From NCBI GenBank assembly GCA_010909165.1, contig MU008176.1, forward strand, positions 227,501 through 291,500: a stretch of DNA of 64,000 nucleotides. Direction: 5' to 3'. Under the pieces are notes generated by a model. It made no database searches. It saw nothing but the letters and a program-made list of their open reading frames with translations, and was not told the DNA's origin. This document shows positions 55,292 through 64,000 of this stretch, one piece after another (position 1 is the stretch's first letter; each line of letters starts with the position of its first letter). This stretch comes from Anthoceros angustus. Its lineage: Eukaryota > Streptophyta > Anthocerotopsida > Anthocerotales > Anthocerotaceae. The position numbers and the translations under genes were made by a program.

Positions 55292-58200
55292 TCATGGGAG
55301 AGCGGCCATGGAGCGTCGAAGAACGCCCCAATCCCTATGCTCCTTGCACACCCAGGCCACCTGGGGCTCCCCCTCAGAGTACCTGACCTTGTACAGATTG
55401 AAGAGTTGCCCGATGTTCTTCCCTCTCAGGAACTCCTCCAGCCACAGCCCAGCATCCTGCGACTGGCACCCGTCGGAGTCTAGCCTCAAGTCCTCCATCA
55501 CGGACTCCAACGCCAGGGCACCGGCAGTGAGCGGCATGGCAACCCCGAGCTCGGAGAAGTTGGGGATGGCGTTCCCGATCCCGGCCGCCACATGCGCCCC
55601 GACCTTCACCAGCAGGTTTAGCAGCTTCAAGCCGTTGAGCAGCAGAGGACGCAGCCGGCGGGCCTTGGCGTCTTCCCACAGGAGCTCGAGGCCGTGCTGG
55701 TTAGGGATCCCGTGCGGAGCGCCTCCCCGGTGCTCGCACATGAGATGCAGGCGCACCGGCACCACCTCCCCCGGCCGCATCATGGCCAGCAGCTTCCGAG
55801 TGTTGCTCACGTCGCCGGTGGTGAAGTACACCAGTCGGGGCACCGTCCTCTCCTGCAGCTGGGTGGAGAAGTTCATGAGCCGGTCCATCTTGCTGCTCAG
55901 CTCCCGCAACGTCTCCTGCTGCAGCATCTCGATCTTGTCGATTTGCGGGCGCAGCGCAGCCAGGATCCCATTCGTCAGCTCCTCCATGCTGTTCTCCATC
56001 CTGCTCAGGACCTTCATCAGCCGCTCCTCCAGATCGTCGATGCGCGACAGGAGCACGTCATTGGCCCCGTTGCTGCCCGACGGGCTGCACGGGTGCGGGT
56101 ACTCCCTCGCATACTTCGGCTCCGAGAACTTGCTAGGTTTCCGAGCCTCCTCCCTGCTCGGCGTCCTCAACCTCTCGGCCACTTCTTCCAGATCGGTGTA
56201 CTGCCGATCCAGGTAATTCTTCACATCCCTGGCCCCGAGCAGCGCCACCACGCTGTCGCAGCTGGACGGAAGATTCCCCTCCGCCGCCCTCGGCCACGTG
56301 TACATGTGGTCCAGCTTGGCAGCCGAGCGCCATTCCTGCTTCAGCTCCTCCACTCCCACAGCCTGCTCCTTCCTGTGCACGCACAGCGTCAGCTGCTGAA
56401 CGCATTCAGGCCTCAGAATGCCCTCCACAAGGGCAACCCCTTGGCAGCCCTTGTGGGAGGCACAGAAGGAGCGGATTTTCTCCACCACGTTCATGCGGAT
56501 GAAGTCCATGGTCTCGATGTGGCTCTTGGAGGATCTCACCAGCACATCCACATAGTACCCGATGTCCCCGCTGCACTCGATCAGGATCTCCATCCCGCTG
56601 ATGCATATGGATATCAGATTCCTCTCCAGGGCGTAGTCCAAGCTCATGCCCATCCTCAGAAACTCGTTGTACAGGATGACCTGCATGATTTTGCACACGG
56701 CTGTCAGGAAAATGAGGAAACCAGACAAGGGAGAAGACGGTGTGGGGTGGAAGGAAGGAGGTCTGGCCTGGAATCTTGGGAAGAAGCCTGGCGTGAGAAA
56801 CGTTTTGAGACGATCCCCGCACTCAAGCCTCCGGCCGAGGTAAGTGCAGTTGGTTTCTCGGGAGGTGTCCTTCATGGGCCATGCCAGCTGCCTTCTGCCG
56901 TTCAAGGCCCGCTTGCCCTGATCATCCAAGGAGGTGGGCACGAAGAAGCCAGCATCTGGATTTCCAGGTTCCTTTTCGTAGCACAGCTCCAGCTTGAGCA
57001 TGAGCTGGACAAGGTCGTCCGTGCTGATGCCAACAAGCTTCTTGCCGGAGTCGCTGCTTAAGGAACGTTGTAGGACCCTCTTCAAGGTTTTCAAGCTGGT
57101 GAAGCCGTTGATATCAGAAGGCATGGCTTGGAAGGAGCCGAAGTTGATGAGGTGCCCAAGAACCCGATGCCCGAACCAGTGGGGGTTCACAACGATGAAG
57201 TCCAGGTTCTCGAAGTAGATGATGTCGCCCACGTTGTGGAGATAGGATGCGACAGCCCGCCGCCTGCCTTCTACAGTTTCTCGGACTGGTTTGGGTGTCC
57301 TGCGGCCCATGGACTTCAGGGTCAGCAGGGAGCGGCTGAGATTGTTGAAGTCGTTGAACTTCATGGTGGGCTGAGTTGGGTTGTCGGCAGTCCACTTTGC
57401 CAAGATGAGCCTCATTTTGTCACACTCTTCGGGCACTGTTGGGAGCTTCCGCGTTAGGAGATCACGGAAGCTGTCCACAACCGTTTCCACAAGAGGGTGC
57501 ACGCTTTCGAAGGAGCGGGCATTGACTGCTTGGATCTCGGAGCAGATCTGGACGATCCTGTCGAATCTGGAGCGGAGATGTTCTATAAGCTCTGCCGCCC
57601 AGGCCACCAGATCAGCTCGGCTGCCACCCACCTTGTCCAAGTTGCTCAGCACCACCAGGACGCGAGGCAGAACTGTTGCCGGTCGCCTTGTGTTGGAGGC
57701 TATGAAGCGGAGCCAGTACATGAACTCCTCCTCCAGTTGGCCAAGTGACTTCCTTCTCCCTGTCTCAGGATCCGCGCAGTTGAAGACGAAGAGGAAGACG
57801 CAGGCATTGGTGGTGTCAGGGAACATGTAGTCATGGAGAGCATGGAACTCTTCCTGCCCAGCCAGATCCCACATTGAGATCCGCATGTCGACATCGTCCT
57901 TGAGAAGGTGGATCTCAAGACCTCTTGTCCTCTTGGTGGCATCTTTCCCGTTGATGCATGCGTGCAGCCCTGGTTGTCGTGACATAAATTCCTGGCTGGT
58001 GTACACCAATCCTGTTATACAGGACTTCTTCTCCAATGCTCGCAAGCTTCGGAGCATGGACTTCTTCAAGGTTGTCTTGCCTGCATAAGGAAATCCAATG
58101 AGGAAAAGGCGTGCTGATTTGGGGTTCACTTGCCGCATCTCCTTCAGGACATGCACATACTCTTCAGCGTTCCTCCTCAACTGCTCTTCCACCGCTGGCA

Positions 58201-59731
58201 CCTTCCCCTCTCGTTCCAAGGGGGTGTTCCGCAAGTCGATCTTCTTGATGGAGGTGTTCACTTCCAGGAGCTCCATCAGGGATTTGTAGATGACTTCACC
58301 GGCAAAGGACTCACAGTCACACAGGTTGAGGCTCTCGAGAGTGGTATTATCTTCCAGGCTCTTCAAAATTGTCTGCCACTCCGGTATGGTGAAGTAGCTG
58401 TAGTTGAGACCAAGCATGGACAGAGATGTGTTGCAGCGCAGCATTTCAGCTATAGCATCGCCGTACCCTGCATTGTCCAGCTCAACCAGACTGCTGTTCC
58501 GGCGTCCAGTGAAGTGCAACCACTTGAGAGTATGATTCCCTCCGGAGTGGCAGCTCCCGCCATGACTGCTCCCACCATGGCCGCTGTGGTCGTTGGAGCC
58601 AAGGCTGGAAAGAGAACCAGACCCATGCACGGACCCGGAAGCAAGGCTGTTGAGGGACACAGAAAGAGCATGGTTGCTCCCCCGGACGAGGACACTAGAC
58701 CCTATAGGTGTCGTCACAGGACCCACTACAGCAGCGCTACAACTGCCATCCATGCCCTCATGCACTAGAGAGCTGAGCAGCACTTTGAGCCCGGCCGTAT
58801 CCAGGTAATCCTCCCAACCAAAGTAGAGCTCCTCCAGCACTGTGTTCTGCTTCAGAGCTTCCGCAATGTACCCTGCACCTGCCGCCCCAATGCCGGTGCC
58901 TGTCATGCTCAGAAACTTCAGCGACCCAGTAGCAAGGATGTCAGCAATGTGCTTGGCCCCTTCATCACCAAACGTATCCTCCACAAACAGCGAATCCAGC
59001 GCTGAACTACTGTTAGCCTTCAACGCACCCGCAATACAAGCCACCCCTTCAGGACCCAACCCAATGCCCCGGACATCCAGCTTCTTCAAACTGACATTGG
59101 TCTGCAGCATGCTAGCCAGGTGCTGCGCCCCTTCATCCCCCAGCTTCCAATTCCCACACAAATGCAGCAGCTCCAGAGCGGAGTGCGCATTGGACTGCAG
59201 GCCCCTGGCAATGACCCTCATCCCCGGCGGCCTCAGGCCCGTGTTCTGCATGTACAGGGCCTTCAGGGTGCAGTTGGACTGCAGCATGATCCCAATGTGG
59301 TGGCAGGAGGGCTTTGACCCGACCACCCAGTTGTAGCTGATGTCCAGAGACTTCAGGACATTGTTGAAGCGCAGGCCCCTGCAGAGCTGCTCCACTTCCG
59401 CGGGCTTCTTGAGCTTCATGTCCGATACATTGAGGCGGGTGAGAGAGCTGCTCTGCCCCAGCAGCCGCAGCATGTGGAGCTTGAGCTTGGGCCTTCCCCT
59501 CTCCTCCCCGGCCACCCTCTTCTTGTCGTCGAAGCAGTCCTCGTACTCCTTCAGCACCACCGTCTGGAGGGAGGCCGGGGTGGCCAGGAGCTGCTCCACC
59601 AGCTGCTGCAGCCTGGGCGGCAGCCCCGCCATCTCCTCCTCCACACCCGACGACGCCGTGGAAGCCATGGAAGCCGTGGAATTGGGCGCGACATCCAAGC
59701 TGGTGGTGCTGGAGGTGTCCGAGTCCTCCAT
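55292..59731 (-). CDS. Roco-family LRR-Roc-COR GTPase
   Basis: A 1479-residue protein from the ATG at 59731. Order: Ser/Thr-rich start; ribonuclease-inhibitor-type LRRs at about 80-330 (for example GLRFNNVLKSLDISYNW, SNCTLKALYMQNTGL); a Ser/Gly/His low-complexity insert at about 345-400; two more LRRs; a Roc GTPase with Walker A GFPYAGKTT near 545, WDLAGQEEFH (DxxG) near 620 and VVLSNLDK near 697; a COR region at about 780-1130; a coiled-coil at about 1230-1290; and a C-terminal region that is not a kinase. Roco proteins are dimeric, GTP-regulated scaffolds. Without a kinase this resembles the non-kinase Rocos of algae and bryophytes and not LRRK2 or TORNADO1 in detail. The gene reads as a single exon, except that 56681-56767 (87 nt, in frame) looks like an intron with a GC donor. 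Confidence 0.88.
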   Translation of the reverse strand: MEDSDTSSTTSLDVAPNSTASMASTASSGVEEEMAGLPPRLQQLVEQLLATPASLQTVVLKEYEDCFDDKKRVAGEERGRPKLKLHMLRLLGQSSSLTRLNVSDMKLKKPAEVEQLCRGLRFNNVLKSLDISYNWVVGSKPSCHHIGIMLQSNCTLKALYMQNTGLRPPGMRVIARGLQSNAHSALELLHLCGNWKLGDEGAQHLASMLQTNVSLKKLDVRGIGLGPEGVACIAGALKANSSSALDSLFVEDTFGDEGAKHIADILATGSLKFLSMTGTGIGAAGAGYIAEALKQNTVLEELYFGWEDYLDTAGLKVLLSSLVHEGMDGSCSAAVVGPVTTPIGSSVLVRGSNHALSVSLNSLASGSVHGSGSLSSLGSNDHSGHGGSSHGGSCHSGGNHTLKWLHFTGRRNSSLVELDNAGYGDAIAEMLRCNTSLSMLGLNYSYFTIPEWQTILKSLEDNTTLESLNLCDCESFAGEVIYKSLMELLEVNTSIKKIDLRNTPLEREGKVPAVEEQLRRNAEEYVHVLKEMRQVNPKSARLFLIGFPYAGKTTLKKSMLRSLRALEKKSCITGLVYTSQEFMSRQPGLHACINGKDATKRTRGLEIHLLKDDVDMRISMWDLAGQEEFHALHDYMFPDTTNACVFLFVFNCADPETGRRKSLGQLEEEFMYWLRFIASNTRRPATVLPRVLVVLSNLDKVGGSRADLVAWAAELIEHLRSRFDRIVQICSEIQAVNARSFESVHPLVETVVDSFRDLLTRKLPTVPEECDKMRLILAKWTADNPTQPTMKFNDFNNLSRSLLTLKSMGRRTPKPVRETVEGRRRAVASYLHNVGDIIYFENLDFIVVNPHWFGHRVLGHLINFGSFQAMPSDINGFTSLKTLKRVLQRSLSSDSGKKLVGISTDDLVQLMLKLELCYEKEPGNPDAGFFVPTSLDDQGKRALNGRRQLAWPMKDTSRETNCTYLGRRLECGDRLKTFLTPGFFPRFQARPPSFHPTPSSPLSGFLIFLTAVCKIMQVILYNEFLRMGMSLDYALERNLISICISGMEILIECSGDIGYYVDVLVRSSKSHIETMDFIRMNVVEKIRSFCASHKGCQGVALVEGILRPECVQQLTLCVHRKEQAVGVEELKQEWRSAAKLDHMYTWPRAAEGNLPSSCDSVVALLGARDVKNYLDRQYTDLEEVAERLRTPSREEARKPSKFSEPKYAREYPHPCSPSGSNGANDVLLSRIDDLEERLMKVLSRMENSMEELTNGILAALRPQIDKIEMLQQETLRELSSKMDRLMNFSTQLQERTVPRLVYFTTGDVSNTRKLLAMMRPGEVVPVRLHLMCEHRGGAPHGIPNQHGLELLWEDAKARRLRPLLLNGLKLLNLLVKVGAHVAAGIGNAIPNFSELGVAMPLTAGALALESVMEDLRLDSDGCQSQDAGLWLEEFLRGKNIGQLFNLYKVRYSEGEPQVAWVCKEHRDWGVLRRSMAALP
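56681..56767 (-). other. possible GC-AG intron or exitron in the Roco gene
   Basis: On the minus strand CCAG|GCCAGACC ... ATCATGCAG|GTCATC encloses 87 nt that is open and a multiple of three. It encodes a Pro- and Phe-rich stretch unlike the flanking helix; removing it joins FFPRFQ directly to VILYNEFLRMG. Pyrimidine-rich TTTTCCTCATTTTCCTGACAG lies before the acceptor. Confidence 0.45.
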
Positions 59732-60935
59732 TCTGCCACCACTCTTCCCACCACCCGCCTAGCCTCCTCGAATCAATTCCCTCACCTCAAGCCCTTCCAA
59801 CCACAGCAGCCTCCCGGAGCAAGGAGACTGTAAGCCAGACGCATTCCATGCCCGCGGGCTCAGGAGGAACTGAGAAACTCCACCTTTGCTGCTGTGTACC
59901 TCCAACAGCAGATCCACACCATAGCAGCTTCATCAGGCACGACCTGACGGGACTGAGAAAGAGACATCGAGAGAGACAGAGGGAAACATCTCCGAAGCCT
60001 GCTTCGTACGGCCGAATATTAAATTATATCTCTAGGTTAGTGCCCGCCGGACACAGCTCTCACACCGACCATGTGTATAATGCAGTCCTCAAATTCGGCT
60101 GTGGGTCAAAACTCGCTCGCTTCCACTCGTTCACCACTTTATATATATGGAGTAAGATTTTTTGCAGACAGATTTGAGCGCCTCGGTAATTCTGATCATG
60201 CGATTTCTACCCAATCGTAAGCATAAGGGCGTTCAGACCAGGTCTCCATAGAGTGGAAGAATCTAGTAGTAGCTCATAGAGCAGGAGGTGTCTTTTGGAT
60301 GCCGACAGAGACTGGCTGGGTAGTCCAGGGGAAAATATGCAATGCCATCCAAGAAATACAAAAGCTCTACGCAAGGGGCACGTGGAGAAGTACTTTTGTA
60401 ACACCAATCCCGAGAACGCACCACCTTCGTGTGAAATTCCCGATCACCGTTTGGACGAGGTTAATTAATCGAGCTCCGCTCAGCTTACCAGTACAGGAAG
60501 CAGGAAGCAGACCTGGAGCGACATACCTTGTCCAGAGTCCGGTGAACAGGAATGGAATATGTAGGACGTCCGGAAAGAACTGTACTCCACAAGCCTGAAC
60601 TTTGAAAGATGAAAGGCCTACTGCTGTATGTATGCCAACAAACCAGGAACAACATGGATAAAGTACCTTGTCAACCCAGGTGCTCTCAAAGACCAGGTGC
60701 GGGGGCTTGTGAGCACGTGGCTTAGCTTGACAGACCATCCAGGCTCCTGGCTCCTCTAACAAACCCAGCATTACCCCCGGCTGACGGTTGCTGTTGCTTG
60801 CAACCGGTGAGGGGCTTGAAGCTTTACACTATTGGAAGCTGGATGTATGTAGATGATGTGTTCCATTGTTTGCTTCATGTCGTCCCACTTGGAGCGTGTG
60901 GTCGGCTGTCCGCAGTAGGGGAGTAATGGGTCTTC
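59732..60935. other. 5' flank of Roco gene and 3' flank of bHLH gene
   Basis: No supported gene in 1.2 kb. On the minus strand CCATATATATAAAG at about 60139-60152 is a possible TATA element for the Roco gene, some 410 bp upstream of its start codon. Confidence 0.45.
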
Positions 60936-62424
60936 TTAGACGTGTAGTGCTGGTTGAGAAGTCATCTCAAGAAGAGTTTCTTTCACTTGCTCCACCCGAA
61001 TCAAATCCTTGTCCTTGATCTGCACAAGAGACCCACCAAAAGCAACTAATCTCATCATGCTTCTGCCCCCATGATGAAGCTGGAAAAGCGGAGAGAAGCG
61101 AGGGAGAGACAACAACCTCTGCATTAAAGACATTCAGCACAAGACCACGAAATGTGGTGATATTGGCGTGCAGAATATCGAGTCCCAAAACCTCCAGCGC
61201 TTGCATCAACTTCACGAAAACACCTGGCCGCTTTTCGCAAAACACTCTAAGAGTGAAGGTCTGCCCGTCGAGCTTGCTCACTTCAACCTGCACAGGATGG
61301 GAATCACTCAGCCCAGGTAACGGGGAAATCGACAGCAAGCCCCCTAGTGGTACAGGAGTACACCGTTCTCCGTCCAAAGGAAGGGGTATGCCCACCTGCA
61401 TCGGCTGGGTCAGGTCATCGGCGCTTCTCTCATGCTTTTCTCCAGCCGCTGCATCTGCCCCTCCCCCTGCTGCAAGCCTTGCATCCTCCGGGCGTGCAGC
61501 ATTAGCGTTGCCCTCCTTGGGCCCCTGGCAGCCACCGTCTTGCAGGGACAAGAGCACACTTCCCGGATGAAAATCGTCATCCTTCACCTCAAGCAGCTCG
61601 TCCTGCAGAGACTTCACTTGCTGCTGCAGCTCCTTCACATACTCGATGGCATCACCCAGAATGGAAGCCCTGTCCATCTGCAAAATTCAGCATTCCCTGT
61701 CAGCCCACAGACCACGAACATCCACAGGACCCTGGACATTCCCTTCCACCCCAACACCCACCTTGGTAATCTTGGGCACAAGCGCTCGCAGCGAATACAA
61801 CCGCTCATTCAACTTCTTCCTCCGCTTCCTTTCCGCCACAAGATTCTTGGACAAGTGCCTGCGGCCGGACCGGGACACGCCCTTGTCATCGTCGTCCTCC
61901 ATGGGGTCACTGCAATCCGAGGAATCAGCACGCATCTCCTGCTTCACCTCCCGGTCCCGATCCCGGTCCCGGTCCCGGTCCCGGTCCGAATTCTCCTTGG
62001 ACAAGCCGCTCCCGTGCGGCGACTCCGCGAGGTAGGACGCGGCGTGGATGGGAACGTGCGGGTTGATGAGGTCCTGCAGATTATGCTCCAGCGGCCCGCC
62101 CTTGTCGCCCACCTCGTAGTGATCCTGCCCGCCCATCTTGCCCGAGTCCAGGAACCCCAGCTGGCCTTGCGCGAGCTGCATGTGGCCCTGGGAATCCGAC
62201 AGCGCCCCGTCCTGCTCCCAGGGCGCCCAGTGCGAGGCCTCGGCGGCGTCCGCGGCGTGAAGATTCCTGGAACCTCCCAGCTCCCCGCCGCCGCCGCCGC
62301 CGGCCCCGGAGCTCCCGGAGTAGTAGAGCTTCACGGACTGCTGGTCCAGCATTTTCTGCAGCATGTGGAGCTCCCTGCCTGACCCCGGGAGGGAGGGATC
62401 CATGCGCTGGCCCGCCCTGTACAT
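60936..62424 (-). CDS. bHLH-ACT transcription factor, AMS-like
   Basis: Three exons join in phase: 61762-62424, 61117-61677, 60936-61019; 435 residues (428 if translation starts at the second ATG, 62403). The bHLH reads [20 protein letters not shown] then [20 protein letters not shown] and continues [17 protein letters not shown]. It has the His/Glu-Arg-type DNA contacts (ER..R) for E-boxes. The C-terminal ACT-like domain ([20 protein letters not shown] then [18 protein letters not shown]) is closest, from memory, to ABORTED MICROSPORES of Arabidopsis, a tapetum and spore-wall regulator. Unlike AMS, no N-terminal bHLH-MYC domain is seen here or immediately upstream, so the gene either lacks it or has a distant exon. 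An Arg-Asp repeat at about 155-165 comes from the hexamer array at 61948-61986. Moss and lycophyte relatives act in sporophyte and tapetum development; any such role here is inference. Confidence 0.88.
61948..61986. repeat. CGGTCC hexamer array within bHLH coding sequence
   Basis: About six hexamers of the form CCGGTC, one with a CGATCC variant, encode an alternating Asp-Arg run on the minus strand. Expansion or contraction would keep the frame and change the length of a charged linker. Confidence 0.85.
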
Positions 62425-63230
62425 GCGCGAGAATGGCAGGAGAGCGGAAGGGTCAGGGATGCTCCGGGAGCTGGAGCAACAGGCCCCGCCCGGGCGGGAA
62501 AAAGGGTGCTCCGGAAGGGACCTGGATCAAAGCGCAGCAGCAGCAGCAGCAGCAGCAGGCCATGGCAGGGAGGTGGAGATGGAGCGGGAGGAGGAAGCGG
62601 CCGTACAGACAGGGCTGGCACATGGGCAGGAAAGAAGGAGACGGCACCCATGGCCTGGCAGTGCTGCGCCGTACCTACCAGGCCCCCGCCAGCCAGGGCT
62701 GTCGCCACCAGGAGGTCCGTGCTACGACTCATCACCTCTCCGAGTCATACCCAAAGTGTGGCAAGTACGCGCTCCATTGCGAAGCCGACGCTCCGCCAAA
62801 CCTACCCCGCCCCAAGCGTGTTATGGCCTGTGACTGCCCCCAGCACGCGATTTCCATAGCTGCAAGATGCCATCCTGCACCTCCCAACACCATCGCTGTC
62901 GCCCTTGCTGCACCGTCGTCGTGCAAAGAGTGGTGCTTCCTCCTCCTCCGTTTTCAGGGCTTTTAAATTATAACATTTTAATTCTTTTAATTAAATCGCT
63001 CAAGCACACGTGAGCCACTGAGACTAGGTCCAGAGGGAGAGACAAGAGACAATGTACATACATATGTAACAAGATAGAGACGAGAGACATTGTACAGAGA
63101 ATGCAGGGACACAAACAGGCTTACCATTCAGAAAAAGGATAGGACAATCCCATGTCACAATGGAGCCCAGGAGTTCCATACTGGCCAAGCCGAGTACAGT
63201 GCCTTCTGCGAAGTAATTTGCCAAGCCTGG
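62425..63230. other. upstream region of bHLH gene
   Basis: Contains a (CAG)8 microsatellite at 62535-62558 and GC-rich sequence open on both strands by composition. No domain recognised in any frame, including no bHLH-MYC_N domain on the minus strand. Confidence 0.5.
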
Positions 63231-63233
63231 ACA

Positions 63234-63379
63234 ACGGTGTTCCGAACTGTGCCTACTGCCTAAAGCCAATTGCCCAAAAGACAAATATGTAGTGCGTTTC
63301 AGCGACGGTGTTCTGAACTGTGCCTACTGCCTAAAGCCAATTGCCCAAAAGAGAAATACAGTATGTAGTGCGTTTCAGC
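63234..63379. repeat. 71-bp tandem duplication
   Basis: Two copies of a unit containing GTGCCTACTGCCTAAAGCCA, starting at 63234 and 63305, nearly identical apart from a 4-base insertion in the second. Confidence 0.9.
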
Positions 63380-63472
63380 GGTTCTCAAGGTCCGTAAATA
63401 TAGCAGATGCAAGCGGGCCACCTCTTTATTCCGCTTGCACTAGAAACATACATATGGGGCAATGGCTGAGGA

Positions 63473-63490
63473 CTTGACAAATTTGTCAAG
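63473..63490. repeat. 18-bp perfect palindrome
   Basis: CTTGACAAATTTGTCAAG reads the same on both strands. Two partial copies of TTGTCAAGTCTTGTG follow at once (63483-63514). Confidence 0.9.
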
Positions 63491-63516
63491 TCTTGTGATT
63501 TGTCAAGTCTTGTGCT

Positions 63517-63546
63517 AAAGTATGTTGTGTCTTCACAACATACTTT
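63517..63546. repeat. 13-bp hairpin
   Basis: AAAGTATGTTGTG, loop TCTT, CACAACATACTTT. The right arm is part of the next tandem duplication. Confidence 0.9.
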
Positions 63547-63624
63547 CGACAACGGGTTTTAATTTTTCTTCGTTCCTCTCGTACTTCACAACATACTTTC
63601 GACAACGGGTTTTAATTTTTCTTC
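63531..63624. repeat. 53-bp-period duplication
   Basis: The unit CTTCACAACATACTTTCGAC with AACGGGTTTTAATTTTTCTT occurs at 63531 and again at 63584, identical over about 41 bp. Confidence 0.92.
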
Positions 63625-63727
63625 AACGGCACTCTCATCCTCCACAAGGCGATCCTCCACAAGACGGCGACAGTAAGTAACGCATCTTCCTCTAGTAATT
63701 TATTGGCCATTTATTCTTCCTGCATAT

Positions 63728-63840
63728 CACATTGTGGTGACTATAGGTAGGGAGCTCAGTTGCTCCTCTTCACCTTGACCCTCTGGTCCCCTTTGGTTGT
63801 CCCTCCTAGATGGGCGTTTCCCATCGTTTTTTTCACCTCA
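63728..63840. repeat. dispersed repeat, second copy
   Basis: Resembles 51890-52010, with conserved order GGTGACT, GGAGCTCAGTTGCTC, a CT-rich stretch, then GATGGG followed by a TC-rich run. Same orientation. The rest of the window (63841-64000) shows no gene. Confidence 0.55.
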
Positions 63841-64000
63841 ATAAAATCTTCCCTTTTTGAGGACATACATGAGAAGAACGTTTTTACTCTCTCATATCAA
63901 TTGTATCGCAAGAGAGTGATGCATCCACCTACCAGCTACCAGCTGGAGGCGGCTGCTTGCCGGAGTTCCTCTAGAGAGGGTACGTCCTGCAAGCCTCGAG

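Noticed and set aside
55308-59833. Long plus-strand frames, one of 455 codons
   Set aside because: Shadows of the GC-rich Roco coding strand; no domains, His/Pro-rich by composition.
61432-62966. Plus-strand frames up to 316 codons
   Set aside because: Antisense to, or upstream of, the bHLH gene; low-complexity and microsatellite-driven.

Overview
This window is nuclear DNA from a green plant in the streptophyte lineage. The evidence is a land-plant-type PLS-class PPR protein with an E domain, full-length plant ABCC transporters, a TIP1-type ankyrin/DHHC S-acyltransferase, an ABORTED MICROSPORES-like bHLH factor, a Ty1/copia retroelement with an initiator-tRNA-Met primer site, and spliceosomal introns of mostly 60-180 bp. 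The short introns, a Roco (LRR-Roc-COR) protein and the intron-poor long PPR gene point away from seed plants, toward a moss, liverwort, lycophyte or streptophyte alga. I cannot name the species. All exon boundaries below were read by eye from GT/GC-AG sites, phase continuity and recalled family sequence.

Bases 1-7100 are a degraded, repeat-rich zone. It holds a scrambled 25S rRNA fragment, four unrelated tandem-repeat blocks, one small secreted cysteine-rich protein gene (minus), a broken N-myristoyltransferase fragment that stops at a perfect hairpin, and two pieces of a decayed PPR gene separated by about 1.4 kb of AT-rich DNA.

Bases 7149-45368 are the gene-dense part. In order: condensin I subunit CAP-D2 (+), convergent with a TIP1-like palmitoyltransferase (-); two tandemly duplicated ABCC transporters (+, +) with almost identical exon layouts; a small hydrophobic protein (-); a 1463-residue PPR protein (-); and the TFIIIC subunit GTF3C3/TFC4 (+, 18 exons). 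The PPR and TFIIIC genes are divergent, with only 173 bp between their start codons.

Bases 45400-52200 are mobile-element territory: a 4.6 kb Ty1/copia derivative (minus) with LTRs, primer-binding site, polypurine tract and a gag/protease remnant but no recognisable integrase or reverse transcriptase. Its gag is split by a solo LTR of a second family with a target-site duplication, and again by a truncated copy of that LTR. A decayed PIF/Harbinger transposase and a dispersed repeat with a possible Pol III B box follow.

Bases 53282-64000 hold a two-exon serine-rich protein of unknown function (+), a 1479-residue Roco GTPase (-), an AMS-like bHLH-ACT transcription factor (-), and a terminal set of small tandem and inverted repeats. 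The genes are mostly unrelated housekeeping and regulatory loci, and I see no operon-like pathway cluster. The most unusual items are the rRNA mosaic, the two snap-back hairpins with 3-nt loops, the nested retroelement, the divergent PPR/TFIIIC pair, and candidate GC-AG introns.
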